From assembly GCF_008764295.1 (NCBI RefSeq), contig NZ_VTQX01000016.1, positions 1 to 64,000 on the forward strand: a stretch of 64,000 nucleotides of DNA. The letters run 5' to 3'. Shown here piece by piece: positions 1 through 9,769 of this stretch (position 1 is the stretch's first letter; each line of letters starts with the position of its first letter). This stretch comes from Bacillus methanolicus. Lineage in GTDB: Bacteria; Bacillota; Bacilli; Bacillales; Cytobacillaceae. The notes below the pieces were generated by a model. The model ran no database searches, was not told the DNA's origin, and was given only the letters and a program-made list of their open reading frames with translations. The position numbers and the translations under genes are program-made.

Positions 1-993
1 CTGGATCGTCTTCGTAGCGATATCTAAAGTAATACGGTCAGAAACATGATAAGCTAGGATTTCGTTAGTGGAAGCATCTTTTACGGTTGACAAATAAGCC
101 ATACTATTTCCGTTATATGGCAAATATGTAATATCCGTTAATAAAACTTTACCTGGTATACCCTGCTTAAACTCTCTGTTTAACTTATTGGCTACGACTT
201 GATGCTCCTTTGTTGCTTTAGCGATTTTTTTATAAGGATTTGCCTTTCTATGAGGACAGACTATTCCGTATTTCCTCATGATTCTTTGTATCTTTTTACG
301 ACTAAATATGATGTTATAGTCATTCTCCAAAATCATTTTGATGGATCGGGACCCTTTCTTATATCCCCGTCGATTAAAGGCCTTTAGTATGATTCCTTTC
401 GCTTCAAAGTCCAATTGTTCTCTGGCTTCACGGACAGTAGATGCTTTAAGGAAGCTGTAGTATCCAGAACGAGAAACCTCTAAAAGATCACAAAAATACT
501 TGGTCATACGCTTAAAACCACTTTGTTCAATGGTCTCAGAAATCAATTGAAATACTCTACTCGGTTCTAAGTTTTCGCTTGCGTTTAGCAGCCTCCTTTC
601 TGTCACTTCGAGCTTTTTTAATAACTCTACTTGCCCCTCCAGTAGCTTAATTCTAGCTTCTTGCCTTTCAATCACTTCAGAAGAGGTAAGTTCCCGTTTT
701 AATGGTCTACCAGAACTTGATTTTCTTGAATCTGTAAGTCCCATTAACCCTTCCTTTTCATAGGCTTTCTTCCACCTGTAGGCAGACTGTTCAATTCGTT
801 TCATTCCTATAACGTCCACATCAAAGCCGTTTTCAATGAAGATCTGCCGAGGGAGTTTGCCCCCCAAATACTCGTCCATAAATTTATTCTTAAATGAATC
901 TGTATATGTAATAGATCTCTCGCTAACACTTTGTACGTTTGGATTCTTTTGAAGCATTTTTACCTCTGTAGTTGAAAATGTTATTTTACTCAT
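1..993 (-). CDS. IS3-family transposase, C-terminus beyond window
   Basis: Reading the minus strand from an ATG at 993 gives 331 uninterrupted codons to the window edge. The N-terminal third is a helix-turn-helix module followed by a coiled coil (residues about 110-135, rich in Glu, Leu and Lys). The next part resembles the HTH_21 region of IS3 OrfB (residues about 215-255, with YKKGSRSIKMIL). The start of the DDE integrase core is seen near residue 285 as TDITYLPYNG. In most IS3 elements orfA and orfB are joined by a programmed frameshift. Here both parts are in one frame, as in some single-ORF IS3 subgroups. It is intact as far as can be seen; the remaining catalytic D and E are off the edge. 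Confidence 0.85.
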   Translation of the reverse strand, partial: MSKITFSTTEVKMLQKNPNVQSVSERSITYTDSFKNKFMDEYLGGKLPRQIFIENGFDVDVIGMKRIEQSAYRWKKAYEKEGLMGLTDSRKSSSGRPLKRELTSSEVIERQEARIKLLEGQVELLKKLEVTERRLLNASENLEPSRVFQLISETIEQSGFKRMTKYFCDLLEVSRSGYYSFLKASTVREAREQLDFEAKGIILKAFNRRGYKKGSRSIKMILENDYNIIFSRKKIQRIMRKYGIVCPHRKANPYKKIAKATKEHQVVANKLNREFKQGIPGKVLLTDITYLPYNGNSMAYLSTVKDASTNEILAYHVSDRITLDIATKTIQ

Positions 994-1084
994 GTTGTCC
1001 CCTAGTTCCTATTTAGTAAGTTTAAGTATATAAAAAAATACCTATAGATAAAACACTCTTTTTCAAGTGTCCTAACTATAGGTA
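1..1084 (-). mobile_element. IS3-family insertion sequence, right part, cut by window edge
   Basis: The element holds a single-frame transposase gene (1-993) plus about 90 non-coding bases at its 5' side. The outer border is not certain. A 9-base inverted pair (1039-1047 and 1076-1084, TACCTATAG/CTATAGGTA) and an inner ACACT/AGTGT pair mark the likely terminal region. The other end and the target duplication lie outside the window. It sits just downstream of the flavoprotein gene, within 20 bases of that gene's stop codon. Confidence 0.8.
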
Positions 1085-1102
1085 CCATATTAATAGGAGG
1101 CT

Positions 1103-2377
1103 TCACTTTTTATTTTCTTGAACGAAATGTGCTGCATTCATCCCAGCCAGTCTCCCTGTTACGAGAGCAGAGGTAATGTTGTAGCCACCAGTGTAGCCAT
1201 GGATATCGAGAATTTCCCCACAGAAGTAGAGTCCATTCCTTTTCTTTGATGCCATCGTCTGCGGCTCGATCTCTTTTATGGACACTCCTCCGCCAGTAAC
1301 GAAGGCTTTTTCCAAAGGAAGCGTCCCGTTTACTTTAAATTGAAATTGTTTACAGCTACGTGTGAATGCACGGAGTTTATCAGAAGAAAGATTGGCCCCT
1401 TGGATGGCTGGATCAATTTCATTATAGGCGAGAAGGAAAAGTAAATAACGTTCAGGGAGCAAACCTTTTAAAATATTTTTCACACTTTTTTTTGGTTCCG
1501 TTTTGATTAATTTCTGCCATTCTTGAAAAAGAAGCTCTTCTTTTTTATCTGGAAGTGCATCTAAGCTCATCACCACTTCAGATAGATTCCACTTTTTCAT
1601 TGCTTTTACTACAAACTGGCTGCATCTAAGAACAGCAGGACCGCTGATACCAAAATGGGTAAAGATCATATCCATCTGATGGGTAATGAGTGCCTTACCT
1701 TTAGGATTAAGTACGCTTAATGAGACGTCTCGTAACGATAACCCTTGTAGCTCCTTTTGTTTAATGAACGGCTCAGCTGAAGTTAATGGGACTTCGGTCG
1801 GGTAAAGCTCGGTGATTGTATGGCCGACCTTTTCAGCCCATGCATAGCCATCACCAGTCGAACCGGTGTGAGGAACTGATTTACCACCAACCGCAATAAT
1901 GGCTGTTGCAGTGGTATAGCTCTGTCCGTTTTTCACATGAACAGTGATGGGGCCTCCCTCATTAAAGTCAATATCTGAGACAGGCGAATTGGTTTTTATT
2001 TGTACATCCAAATGTTCCAACCTGCTTAAAAGAGCATTCACAACGGACTGTGCCTTATTTGAAGCAGGGAACATCCTTCCGTGATCTTCCTCCTTTAATT
2101 CAATGCCAAGCTTTTCGAAAAACTTGATAATATCTTCATTATTAAAAATCGAAAATGCGCTATATAAAAAGCGCCCATTTCCAGGGATATGCTTGATGAT
2201 TTCATCAATCGGAAGGCGATTCGTCACATTGCATCTTCCGCCTCCTGAAATCGCTAATTTCCTCCCAAGCTTGTCCCCTTTATCGATTAATAAAACGATC
2301 GCTCCTTGTTCACCAGCAGCAATGGCTGCCATCAGACCAGAAGGCCCACCACCGATGACAATTACATCATATTGCAT
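1103..2377 (-). CDS. ytfP: NAD(P)/FAD-dependent oxidoreductase, HI0933 (YtfP) family
   Basis: A 424-residue flavoprotein of the HI0933/YhiN family. The N-terminal dinucleotide-binding fold is clear ([10 protein letters not shown], residues 9-18), followed by GGGRCNVTN near residue 46, a family signature. A second FAD-contacting block near the C-terminus reads FVTGGGVS and then [19 protein letters not shown]. The length is normal for the family. The start is supported by TTAAGGAGAA eight bases upstream. The cytosolic substrate is not established for this family. In B. subtilis the gene also sits next to ytgP, and here the two genes diverge across 216 bases. Confidence 0.85.
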   Translation of the reverse strand: MQYDVIVIGGGPSGLMAAIAAGEQGAIVLLIDKGDKLGRKLAISGGGRCNVTNRLPIDEIIKHIPGNGRFLYSAFSIFNNEDIIKFFEKLGIELKEEDHGRMFPASNKAQSVVNALLSRLEHLDVQIKTNSPVSDIDFNEGGPITVHVKNGQSYTTATAIIAVGGKSVPHTGSTGDGYAWAEKVGHTITELYPTEVPLTSAEPFIKQKELQGLSLRDVSLSVLNPKGKALITHQMDMIFTHFGISGPAVLRCSQFVVKAMKKWNLSEVVMSLDALPDKKEELLFQEWQKLIKTEPKKSVKNILKGLLPERYLLFLLAYNEIDPAIQGANLSSDKLRAFTRSCKQFQFKVNGTLPLEKAFVTGGGVSIKEIEPQTMASKKRNGLYFCGEILDIHGYTGGYNITSALVTGRLAGMNAAHFVQENKK

Positions 2378-2593
2378 CCATTCATTCTCCTTAACGACTC
2401 CATTTAATTGGAGGATATTTATTCTAAAAATGGGCTTTTACTTTTGAAAAGCATCTAATCAGTATATTATAGAACATGAACGATTGTCATGAAAAGGATA
2501 CATATAAAGGTAGAAGTTATTTTTAAAGAAGTGTAAACTGTTAAATTGGAAGATTTTTTTTTGCTCGCTGATTTTTGATTAGGATGGGATGTT

Positions 2594-4213
2594 ATGTCTT
2601 CAAAGCTGTTAAGAGGGACATTTGTGTTAACCTCTGGTACGTTTATTTCGAAATTTCTTGGCTTGTTTTATGTCATTCCTTTTTTTGCCTTAGTCGGGAA
2701 TGAAGGAACGGCTCTTTACAATTATGCCTATGTTCCCTACACGATTTTCATCAGTATTGCGACGGCAGGGATTCCTGCATCCGTTTCTAAATTTATTTCA
2801 AAATATAATGCCATTGAAGAATATGCCGTTGGAAGGAAATTATTTAAAACAGGTCTCGTGTTAATGGCGATTACAGGTATTATTTCCTTTCTGATTTTAT
2901 ATATAGCTGCCCCTACTTTAGCAGCGATGGTGATTACCGATCCAGACTTTATCGATCATATGGCGGATGTCACAACCGTTATTCGAGCAGTCAGTTTTGC
3001 TTTAATCATTATTCCATTTATGTCTATTATACGAGGTTTTTTCCAAGGTCATCAGTCAATGGAACCGACAGCCGTTTCTCAAGTGGTTGAACAAATTGTC
3101 CGGATTGCTTTCGTATTAGCGGGTGCCTATATCGTTTTGAAGGTAGCTCAAGGGAGTTTAGTAACGGCAGTTAGCTTTTCTGTTTTTGCGGCTTTTATTG
3201 GTGGTCTAGGAGGACTTGCGGTTCTATTTTGGTACTGGGTTAAGAAAAAACCGATGTTTGATGAACTGCTGCTTCGTGATCGAAAAACGATGGATATTTC
3301 TGTTAAAGATATTTACAAGGAAATCCTTCTTTATTCCATTCCTTTTGTATTAGTCGGAATTGCCAATCCCTTGTTTCAATTTATTGATCAGTTAACTTTT
3401 AATCCAACGATGGTCTCGATGGGCTATGCTTTCAATGAGGCTGAGCATGCTTTTTCAATCCTTAATTTCCAAGCGCAAAAGCTTGTTATTATTCCAGTTT
3501 CACTGGCAACAGCTTTTTCGTTAACATTAATTCCAGCAGTCACTAAATCTTATACAGAGCAAGATCAGCTCGGATTAAATCGCCAATTGAATCAAACGTT
3601 TCAAGTACTTACCTATTTAACATTACCAGCCGCTCTTGGTTTATCTTTGTTAGCAGAGCCTTTTTATACGGTGTTTTATGAGCCAGATGCTCTGGGAGCA
3701 GAAGTATTAGAAGCGTATGCGCCAATAGGGATGCTCTTTGCCCTTTATGCCGTGACAGCAGCTATTTTACAAGGAATTGATGCGCAGAAATTTAATATTC
3801 TTAGTTTATTAGTGGGCATTTTAATTAAGCTCAGCTTGAATATCCCGTTGATAAAATTGATGGAAACAAAGGGCGCGATTCTAGCAACGGCACTTGGTTA
3901 TAGTGTGGCTATTTTAATCAATTTATTTGTAATTAAAGCATTCTCTAAATATCGCTTTCGTCTTGTTTTTAGAAGAGGGATCTTAATCGTGATCTTTACG
4001 GCGATTATGTATTTCGTTACAAAGCTTGTGTATTATTTATTGACGATGTTCCTTTCGCCAGACGTCAAGCTTGAAGCGCTTATCATGGTTGCGCTTTGTG
4101 CAATAGCAGGTGCGGGAGTGTATTTCTATTTAGGGTTAAAATCGAAACTAGTTAATTTCCTATTTGGTGCTAGGGTCGATCGGATTAAAGAAAAGCTAAG
4201 GTTAAAAGTTTAA
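2594..4213 (+). CDS. ytgP: Lipid II flippase, MurJ/YtgP family polysaccharide exporter
   Basis: A 539-residue polytopic membrane protein with about 14 predicted hydrophobic helices, a MATE/MVF-like fold of the MurJ superfamily. Several charged residues sit inside otherwise hydrophobic segments, for example RGFFQGHQSM near residue 150, which is typical of the group. YtgP of B. subtilis complements MurJ loss in E. coli and moves lipid-linked peptidoglycan precursors across the membrane. Its length and its place beside ytfP match. The start ATG follows AGGATGGGATGTT, a weak but usable ribosome site. Confidence 0.88.
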   Translation: MSSKLLRGTFVLTSGTFISKFLGLFYVIPFFALVGNEGTALYNYAYVPYTIFISIATAGIPASVSKFISKYNAIEEYAVGRKLFKTGLVLMAITGIISFLILYIAAPTLAAMVITDPDFIDHMADVTTVIRAVSFALIIIPFMSIIRGFFQGHQSMEPTAVSQVVEQIVRIAFVLAGAYIVLKVAQGSLVTAVSFSVFAAFIGGLGGLAVLFWYWVKKKPMFDELLLRDRKTMDISVKDIYKEILLYSIPFVLVGIANPLFQFIDQLTFNPTMVSMGYAFNEAEHAFSILNFQAQKLVIIPVSLATAFSLTLIPAVTKSYTEQDQLGLNRQLNQTFQVLTYLTLPAALGLSLLAEPFYTVFYEPDALGAEVLEAYAPIGMLFALYAVTAAILQGIDAQKFNILSLLVGILIKLSLNIPLIKLMETKGAILATALGYSVAILINLFVIKAFSKYRFRLVFRRGILIVIFTAIMYFVTKLVYYLLTMFLSPDVKLEALIMVALCAIAGAGVYFYLGLKSKLVNFLFGARVDRIKEKLRLKV

Positions 4214-4332
4214 CGATGATAAGGAATTTTGGCGTTCCAGTATATGTGTGGTAGAGGTACAACTGAGCAAATTTAGCAGTTTCCTTATCGATGCAAGGAG
4301 TGTTCGTATTAGAACAGAGTAGCAGCAAGTAA

Positions 4333-4364
4333 AAAACAGGTCACCATTTGCGGCGACCTGTTTT
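4333..4364. terminator. Bidirectional terminator between converging genes
   Basis: The arms AAAACAGGTC.CC and GG.GACCTGTTTT pair with one mismatch around a six-base loop. Each side ends in a T-run when read outward. It serves the flippase gene on the plus strand and the 74-residue gene on the minus strand. Confidence 0.8.
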
Positions 4365-4377
4365 ATCATCCATTCAT

Positions 4378-4602
4378 TTAGTAGTTGTCGTAGTAGATGC
4401 CAAGTCTGTTTTCGATGCGATTTATACGGCGTTCAAGACGATCCAACTGCCGTTCAAGGCTTTGAATTTGCCGCTCGATGCGTTCAAAACGGCGATCAAC
4501 GTTGCCGCCTCCAGGCAAAGGAACGCTTGGATAGCCAGGAACACCTGGAATAAAAAATCCTTGGCCAGTCACTTGAGGTTGACCTTGTTGCCGATAATAC
4601 AT
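4378..4602 (-). CDS. Small Gly/Pro-rich protein with C-terminal coiled coil
   Basis: A 74-residue protein of unknown function. Residues 1-35 are rich in Tyr, Gln, Gly and Pro (PQVTGQGFFIPGVPGYPSVP). Residues 36-68 form a strong amphipathic helix built on near-heptad repeats of IERQ, LERQ, LERR and IENR, ending in YYDNY. It has no signal peptide or membrane segment. A good ribosome site (GTAGGAGGTGT) precedes the ATG and a terminator follows. The composition is like that of Bacillus spore-coat-associated small proteins, but that is only an inference. Confidence 0.75.
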   Translation of the reverse strand: MYYRQQGQPQVTGQGFFIPGVPGYPSVPLPGGGNVDRRFERIERQIQSLERQLDRLERRINRIENRLGIYYDNY

Positions 4603-4747
4603 TAGTATACACCTCCTACGCGGGAAATGATATAAATATAGATACTTGAAATCGTAAATTTGGTATAGCCGTGATATTAGTCTATGAGCAACTATGAATA
4701 AGGGAAGGGCAGTTGCCCAGTGAGTATGTGGAAATGGGGATTGAAAA

Positions 4748-5467
4748 ATGAGAATTGATAAAATGCTTGCAAATCTTGGCTATGGAAGTCGCAAAGATGT
4801 AAAAAAATTGCTGAAAGACGGAGCAGTTAAGATAAACGATAAATTGGTTAAAGACGCAAAGGAGCATGTTAATCCTGAAGAGGATACTGTGACTCTTTTC
4901 GGTGAGGTAGTGGAATATAAAGAATTTATCTATTTAATGATGAATAAGCCACCAGGTGTCATTTCTGCAACGGAGGACCGTTATGAAAGAACTGTTGTTG
5001 ACCTGTTAGAAATGGAAGATGCCATTTTCTCTCCATTTCCAGTTGGAAGATTGGATAAGGATACAGAGGGTCTTTTACTTTTAACGAATGACGGACAGCT
5101 TTCACACCGTTTATTATCCCCTAAAAAGCACGTGCCAAAGACGTACTTTGCTGTTATTGATCAGGAAGTAACAGAGGAGGATGTGTTGGCTTTTAAAAAG
5201 GGTGTTACACTAGATGATGGTTATGTTACGAAATCAGGAGAGCTGGCGATTTTAAAATCAGGACTACGTTCAGACATTGAATTAACGATTACTGAAGGTA
5301 AATTTCATCAAGTAAAAAGAATGTTTGAGGCAATTGGAAAAAAAGTGCTCTATTTGAAACGGATATCGATGGGACCGTTGGAACTTGATGAAACGCTTGA
5401 ACTCGGAGAGTATAGAGAGTTAACGGAAGTTGAATTAAAGCGTTTGCTTGAATATGAAGTAAAGTGA
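4748..5467 (+). CDS. 16S rRNA pseudouridine synthase, RsuA/RluB family
   Basis: A 239-residue enzyme that converts uridine to pseudouridine in rRNA. An S4 RNA-binding domain covers residues 1-45 (MRIDKMLANLGYGSRKDV). The catalytic motif GRLDKDTEGLLLLT near residue 100 contains the essential Asp. KFHQVKRMFEAIGKKV near residue 195 is the family's second motif. The length fits small-subunit RsuA-type enzymes, so U516-equivalent modification is the likely activity, though the exact target cannot be read from sequence. The B. subtilis counterpart lies in the same neighbourhood. Confidence 0.88.
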   Translation: MRIDKMLANLGYGSRKDVKKLLKDGAVKINDKLVKDAKEHVNPEEDTVTLFGEVVEYKEFIYLMMNKPPGVISATEDRYERTVVDLLEMEDAIFSPFPVGRLDKDTEGLLLLTNDGQLSHRLLSPKKHVPKTYFAVIDQEVTEEDVLAFKKGVTLDDGYVTKSGELAILKSGLRSDIELTITEGKFHQVKRMFEAIGKKVLYLKRISMGPLELDETLELGEYRELTEVELKRLLEYEVK

Positions 5468-5480
5468 ATCATCTACATAA

Positions 5481-5514
5481 AGAAGTCGCCCCATTTGAGG
5501 CGACTTCTAATTTC
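5481..5514. terminator. Bidirectional terminator
   Basis: A perfect ten-base stem, AGAAGTCGCC/GGCGACTTCT, with an eight-base loop lies between the pseudouridine synthase gene and the convergent ytzE-like gene. A-rich and T-rich flanks are present on both sides. Confidence 0.8.
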
Positions 5515-5532
5515 TTAAAGTAAATTTTTCGT

Positions 5533-5754
5533 TTACGAGGTTATTTTTACTTTTTTGTGTGTTGTTGTCCATTTACCACGACTTGGGCTTTCAACTAAGT
5601 CGTTATAAGCTAGAACATTTAAATCTCGTTGGATCGTCCGAGGAGTTGTACCAAATTCTTCTACAAGCTCTTGAGTTGTTACAGTTCCTTGTTGATTAAT
5701 AAACATGTAGACGGATTTGATTCGGTTTATCATCCGGTTAGTCGAAGGTTTCAA
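5533..5754 (-). CDS. ytzE: Small DeoR-type HTH regulator, YtzE-like
   Basis: A 73-residue protein that is almost entirely one winged helix-turn-helix of the DeoR type. The recognition helix is in TTPRTIQRDLNVL (residues 36-48), and the first helix region carries TVTTQELVEEFG. It lacks the sugar-phosphate sensor domain of full DeoR proteins, as does YtzE of B. subtilis, which has the same size and neighbours. Targets are unknown. Confidence 0.85.
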   Translation of the reverse strand: MKPSTNRMINRIKSVYMFINQQGTVTTQELVEEFGTTPRTIQRDLNVLAYNDLVESPSRGKWTTTHKKVKITS

Positions 5755-6354
5755 AAAACCACTCCCTATCCTTTTTTCAAACCTGTGGCATAATCCTACA
5801 ACTGACAGCTTCTATGAGAATCCTCTCATACATATGTACGCTTCTTTTCCCAAGACAACCCCTTTATCGATTTCTTTCAAATATACTTTCATATTAAACG
5901 TTATAACATAATTCTAAACTTATTTTCTAATAATTTCTACTTTAATGAATTAATTTATTGAGATTCTTCTCCCCTTTCTTGTCTTTCTCAGTAATACATA
6001 TGGGAAAAGACAAGCTGTTTATGTACGAAAATTGAAAATTCTTATAACTTATCATTCACTTCTTTTCAGTATTTAAATAAAAGGGCGGGAGCTGATTCTA
6101 GTTTGATTGACGGTGTGTACCCCTCCGAGTGGAGTTGTTACAGAATCGCTAACAGCAATCCTATTGTTGACTTAAAGAACTGTTTGATTTGAATTTGACA
6201 ATGGTTCTTGGAATAAGGCGGAACATTAATAATAGAACCTCCTGATGAAGGGAACGGAATGCTACTTCTTTTGTTGAGGAAACTAATATTTCCCTCTATT
6301 CGATCTTTTCTTGATCGGTTATAATTCATAACAGACTATCAAGAAAGGAAGATT
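5755..6354. other. Gene-poor stretch with an unassigned minus-strand reading frame
   Basis: No confident gene is seen in these 600 bases. A minus-strand frame (6138-6329) encodes 63 residues rich in Ser, Asn and Ile but lacks a ribosome site. A second minus-strand frame takes over after it with RIAVSDSVTTPLGG, so a short frameshifted gene remnant is possible. The 3' end of the stretch holds the leader and ribosome site of the M48 protease gene. Confidence 0.4.
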
Positions 6355-7635
6355 TTGTTTTTGGATACAACAATTGAAAATCATCTTGTACATCGCAAGG
6401 AAAATATTTATTTTGGGCTTGTTCTCATTTTTAGTATTTTGACTTACATTCTTTTAACTTTTTCTATTATTGGAGTGTTTGTCATCGCATTTATTTTATT
6501 TCTTTCTCTTGTTCTCAATGGTCTTTATATTGGTGGGATTCGTCGCAATGGGGTAAAGCTAAGTGAAGAACAATTCCCTGAGATTTATGAAAAAGCGGTA
6601 ATCGTAGCTAAAGATATGGGTTTATCGAAAATACCCGATCTGTATGTTGTCGAATCTGAAGGAGTGTTAAACGCTTTTGCAACGCGTTTTTTTCAAAAAG
6701 ATATGGTCGTTCTTTATTCAGGCATATTTGATCTGATTGAAAAAGAAGGAGAAAAGGAAGTCCTCTTTGTTTTAGCCCATGAGTTTGCCCATTTAAAAAG
6801 AAAGCATGTGTTAATAAGCTTGTTAATTTTGCCGGCAATGTGGATACCTTTCCTTGGGAATGCATACTTGCGGGCATGTGAGTATACTTGTGATCGTTAT
6901 GCAACCTACTATATTCAGTCATTAGGAGCATCTACAAATGCGTTGCTCATGCTTGCGATTGGAAAAGAACTTTACGCAAAAGTAAATCATGAAGTTTATA
7001 TGAGGCAGCTTCAAACAGAATCAGGATTTTTTGTTTGGTTGAATGAAAAACTTTCGACACATCCTCACTTACCAAAGAGAATTTATGAATTATCAACCTG
7101 CTATGCCCCTGAAGCGACAGAACCATTAAATGAACCAAAGGGACGCGTTTGGATAGGGCTGATCATTGCGATATTTTCTATTATCATTGTGATTTCAGGG
7201 TTTACCTATGCTGTTTTTGCTCTAGGTAAAACAGATTTCTTTCCGGAGATTCATTCAGAAATCGATGATACAACTCCGTTAATAAATGCTGCGATAGAAA
7301 ATGATGTCGCAAAAATAGAATCTCTTCTTGATGAAGGAATGGACATCAATGAAATGGATTTCGAAGGATCTACCGCTCTTCATTGGGCCGTGTACTATTC
7401 TTCTTACGAAGCAGCAGAGGCTCTTCTAAAGGCTGGAGCAGATCCAAATACAGTTGATGAATACGAGACAACTCCATTATTTTCAGCAGTATTTGCGGAA
7501 GACCTTGAGATGGTCAAACTTCTGCTGAAATATGGAGTAGATATTGACTATAAGGATTCGACAGGCTCAACTGCATATGATTATGCTGTTGACTATGAGT
7601 ATAATGAACTTGCCACATTGCTAAGTGAAAATTAA
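6355..7635 (+). CDS. Membrane M48 zinc metalloprotease fused to ankyrin repeats
   Basis: A 426-residue protein. Residues about 18-60 are very hydrophobic and form one long or two short membrane helices. The zinc motif HEFAH is at 142-146, and the downstream ACEYTCDRYA near 175 supplies the third ligand (Glu) as in HtpX/Ste24-type peptidases. Further membrane segments lie at about 152-172 and 265-290. From residue 306 to the end there are three to four ankyrin repeats (TALHWAVYY, AGADPNTVD, TPLFSAVF, YGVDIDYKD). HtpX itself has no such domain. Translation probably begins at TTG 6355 behind AAGGAAG, with TTG 6361 the alternative. The ankyrin part should face a protein partner or adaptor. Confidence 0.85.
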   Translation: MFLDTTIENHLVHRKENIYFGLVLIFSILTYILLTFSIIGVFVIAFILFLSLVLNGLYIGGIRRNGVKLSEEQFPEIYEKAVIVAKDMGLSKIPDLYVVESEGVLNAFATRFFQKDMVVLYSGIFDLIEKEGEKEVLFVLAHEFAHLKRKHVLISLLILPAMWIPFLGNAYLRACEYTCDRYATYYIQSLGASTNALLMLAIGKELYAKVNHEVYMRQLQTESGFFVWLNEKLSTHPHLPKRIYELSTCYAPEATEPLNEPKGRVWIGLIIAIFSIIIVISGFTYAVFALGKTDFFPEIHSEIDDTTPLINAAIENDVAKIESLLDEGMDINEMDFEGSTALHWAVYYSSYEAAEALLKAGADPNTVDEYETTPLFSAVFAEDLEMVKLLLKYGVDIDYKDSTGSTAYDYAVDYEYNELATLLSEN

Positions 7636-7877
7636 AAAATTAGTGGATGGATTGAAACTTTTTAGCATCAGAGAGTAAGTGAAGAGAACGGCCTCTGTTT
7701 TCTTCCTTGCTCTATTGTTTTTTTCCGTTGCAGTAATCTAGTGCGACTATTAAAAGGTTCTTAATCGAACCATTGGAAAGCAAATATGCTCTGCTGTAAG
7801 CTTTACTTTCTCAATTTCTTAATTTTTGCAAACTTTTTCAAGTCTCATTCGTATGTATTAATAGGAGGTGCAGCATT

Positions 7878-8585
7878 TTGAGTCTTTTGACTGTTGATAT
7901 TCTTCAAGCTGGATACGAAAAAGAGCAAGCAATTATTAAAGATATTCAATTTTCCCTAGAAAAAGGTGAGCTGATCGGGCTCATCGGTCCGAATGGAGCT
8001 GGAAAAAGCACTACGATAAAGTCGATTCTGGGCCTTATGGAATACTTGCAAGGGGAAGCGACTTTTCAACTACCAGAGAAGTATTCCTATATTCCCGAGC
8101 GACCGATTTTTTATGATGAAATGACGTTGTGGGAGCATTTGGATTTTGTTGCAGCAGTTGAAGAACTAGCTGAGCAAGAATATCAAATGAAAGTGAACGA
8201 ACTCCTTCGTTTGTATAAATTACATGAGGCCGCCCATCAATTGCCGGCAACTTTTTCAAAAGGAATGCAACAAAAAGCGATGCTTATTCTCGCTCAAATT
8301 ACGAAGCCGGCTGTTTACATAATCGATGAACCATTTATTGGTTTAGATCCAAGCGCAGTGAAGCTCCTCCTTTCCTCTCTTGAGGAAGAAAGACAACGTG
8401 GGGCTGGGATTATAATGTCTACACATGTGTTGGACACGGCGGAAAAGGTTTGTGATCGCTTTCTTCTCATAAATAATGGGAGACTCGAAGCATCAGGGAC
8501 ATTAGTGGAAATACAGGAGCAGTGCGGACTTGTAGGTGGCTCATTATTTGACTGCTTTCATAAAATTGCAGAGGAAACAGAATGA
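7878..8585 (+). CDS. ythP: ABC transporter ATP-binding protein, EcsA/YthP-like
   Basis: A 235-residue ABC ATPase. The Walker A motif is GPNGAGKS (residues 37-44). The signature is the variant FSKGMQQK (about 130), followed by Walker B VYIIDEPF (about 148) and the H-loop STHVLD (about 180). The start is TTG 7878, eight bases after AGGAGGTG. It overlaps the permease start by four bases, so the two are translationally coupled. The pair matches ythP-ythQ and is related to EcsAB, which is linked to secretion and regulated proteolysis in Bacillus. Its permease is frameshifted, so the ATPase may lack a working partner. Confidence 0.87.
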   Translation: MSLLTVDILQAGYEKEQAIIKDIQFSLEKGELIGLIGPNGAGKSTTIKSILGLMEYLQGEATFQLPEKYSYIPERPIFYDEMTLWEHLDFVAAVEELAEQEYQMKVNELLRLYKLHEAAHQLPATFSKGMQQKAMLILAQITKPAVYIIDEPFIGLDPSAVKLLLSSLEEERQRGAGIIMSTHVLDTAEKVCDRFLLINNGRLEASGTLVEIQEQCGLVGGSLFDCFHKIAEETE

Positions 8586-9755
8586 TGAACAGCTTCAAAA
8601 TTTTCCGCCACCGCTTATTTCAAAATTGGCGTTATCAGATTAAAATCTTTCCGTCAAATAGCTGATTGGACGATTTGGCTCTATCTCATTATTCCTGCCA
8701 TTGTCGCGTTCATCGTTATATATCGCTCTTGGTGGATAGAAGGAGCCCCTCCGTGGATTCAATGGATGCCAATAGAGTTATTTTTTGTAGCAGGTTACTT
8801 ATTTACTTGGCTAGGTACATACCGAACTTATGTTGATGGTGCAGATAAGGTTTTTTTAGTGAAGAAAAGGGAGTTGTTTTACGGATTAAAAAAATGGGGA
8901 TTTCGTTATTCAGTGCTGTTTCAGGCACTTTCTACTTTAGTTATAACCGCTCTCTTGCTTCCTTTTATCATTCAACATTATCAGTTAACATCGATTCATG
9001 TCGGTTCATATTTTTTGTTTTTATTATCGATCAAGTACATGATCATGTATATAAAGTTTCATATTAAAAAGATTGAAGGAAAATGGATTAGAATCTTTTT
9101 AACAATTGGATTTTTTATCGTTGTAAGTTGGGGAGCTCAGGCAATTGCTCACCTTTGGGAAAATCATTCATTAATGATGATGTTGTTCGCTGTTGTGATT
9201 GGGAGTGCGGCCCTTCTTCTGTACTTTCCGTTATTAAGGAAGAACTCCGCGATGGAAGCAGAATTATTAATTGAGAATGAAGAGAAGCAGAAGCTTGTTA
9301 ATATGATCTTTCAAATGTCCTATGATATTGAAAAAACGAAGGTGATCACAAGAAAACGACCATGGTTGTTTCGAAATTCACGACGCATTTTTAAGAAAAG
9401 AACGGCAGTTAATGGGTTTGTTGAATTGTTTGTAAAAGTGTTTATCCGCAATAGCTCCCATATAATGACTTATTTTCAAATTTGTTCTGTTACGATAGCG
9501 GCTGTTTTAATTATTCCACCATTATGGATTAAGTGTTTCATCTTAGGTGGATTTTTATTGATGATGTGGAGTTGGTTGGCAGGTCTCTGGGAGAGAATTA
9601 TTTTATCTCATCCTTTTACAAAAAAATATCAAGAGCATGATGCGTATTTTGCTGCTAGAAAGCGAACCATTACGGTATTGTATGTAGTAGCGATCATAAT
9701 TGTTGGAATTCCCATTACTATAGGCTTACTCGCATTTAACTTTTTAGGAACTTGA
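8582..9755 (+). pseudogene. ythQ: EcsB-like ABC permease, interrupted by a one-base frameshift
   Basis: The gene opens at ATG 8582 (MMNSFKIFRHRLFQNW), overlapping the ATPase stop. Twenty-seven codons later it hits TGA at 8663. Dropping one A from the AAAA run at 8642-8645 restores SFRQIADWTIWLYL and leads without a break into the remaining ~360 residues, with about seven membrane segments, ending at 9755. The reassembled protein has the size and RHRLFQNW-type N-terminus of EcsB/YthQ. As written the gene is broken. A sequencing or assembly error in the homopolymer, or phase variation, would look the same. Confidence 0.82.
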
Positions 9756-9769
9756 GGGAGGGTTTAAAA

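Noticed and set aside
6138-6329. 63-residue minus-strand reading frame in the 5' leader of the M48 gene
   Set aside because: No ribosome site, low complexity and an unfinished look; at best a fragment joined to another frame. Not called as a gene.
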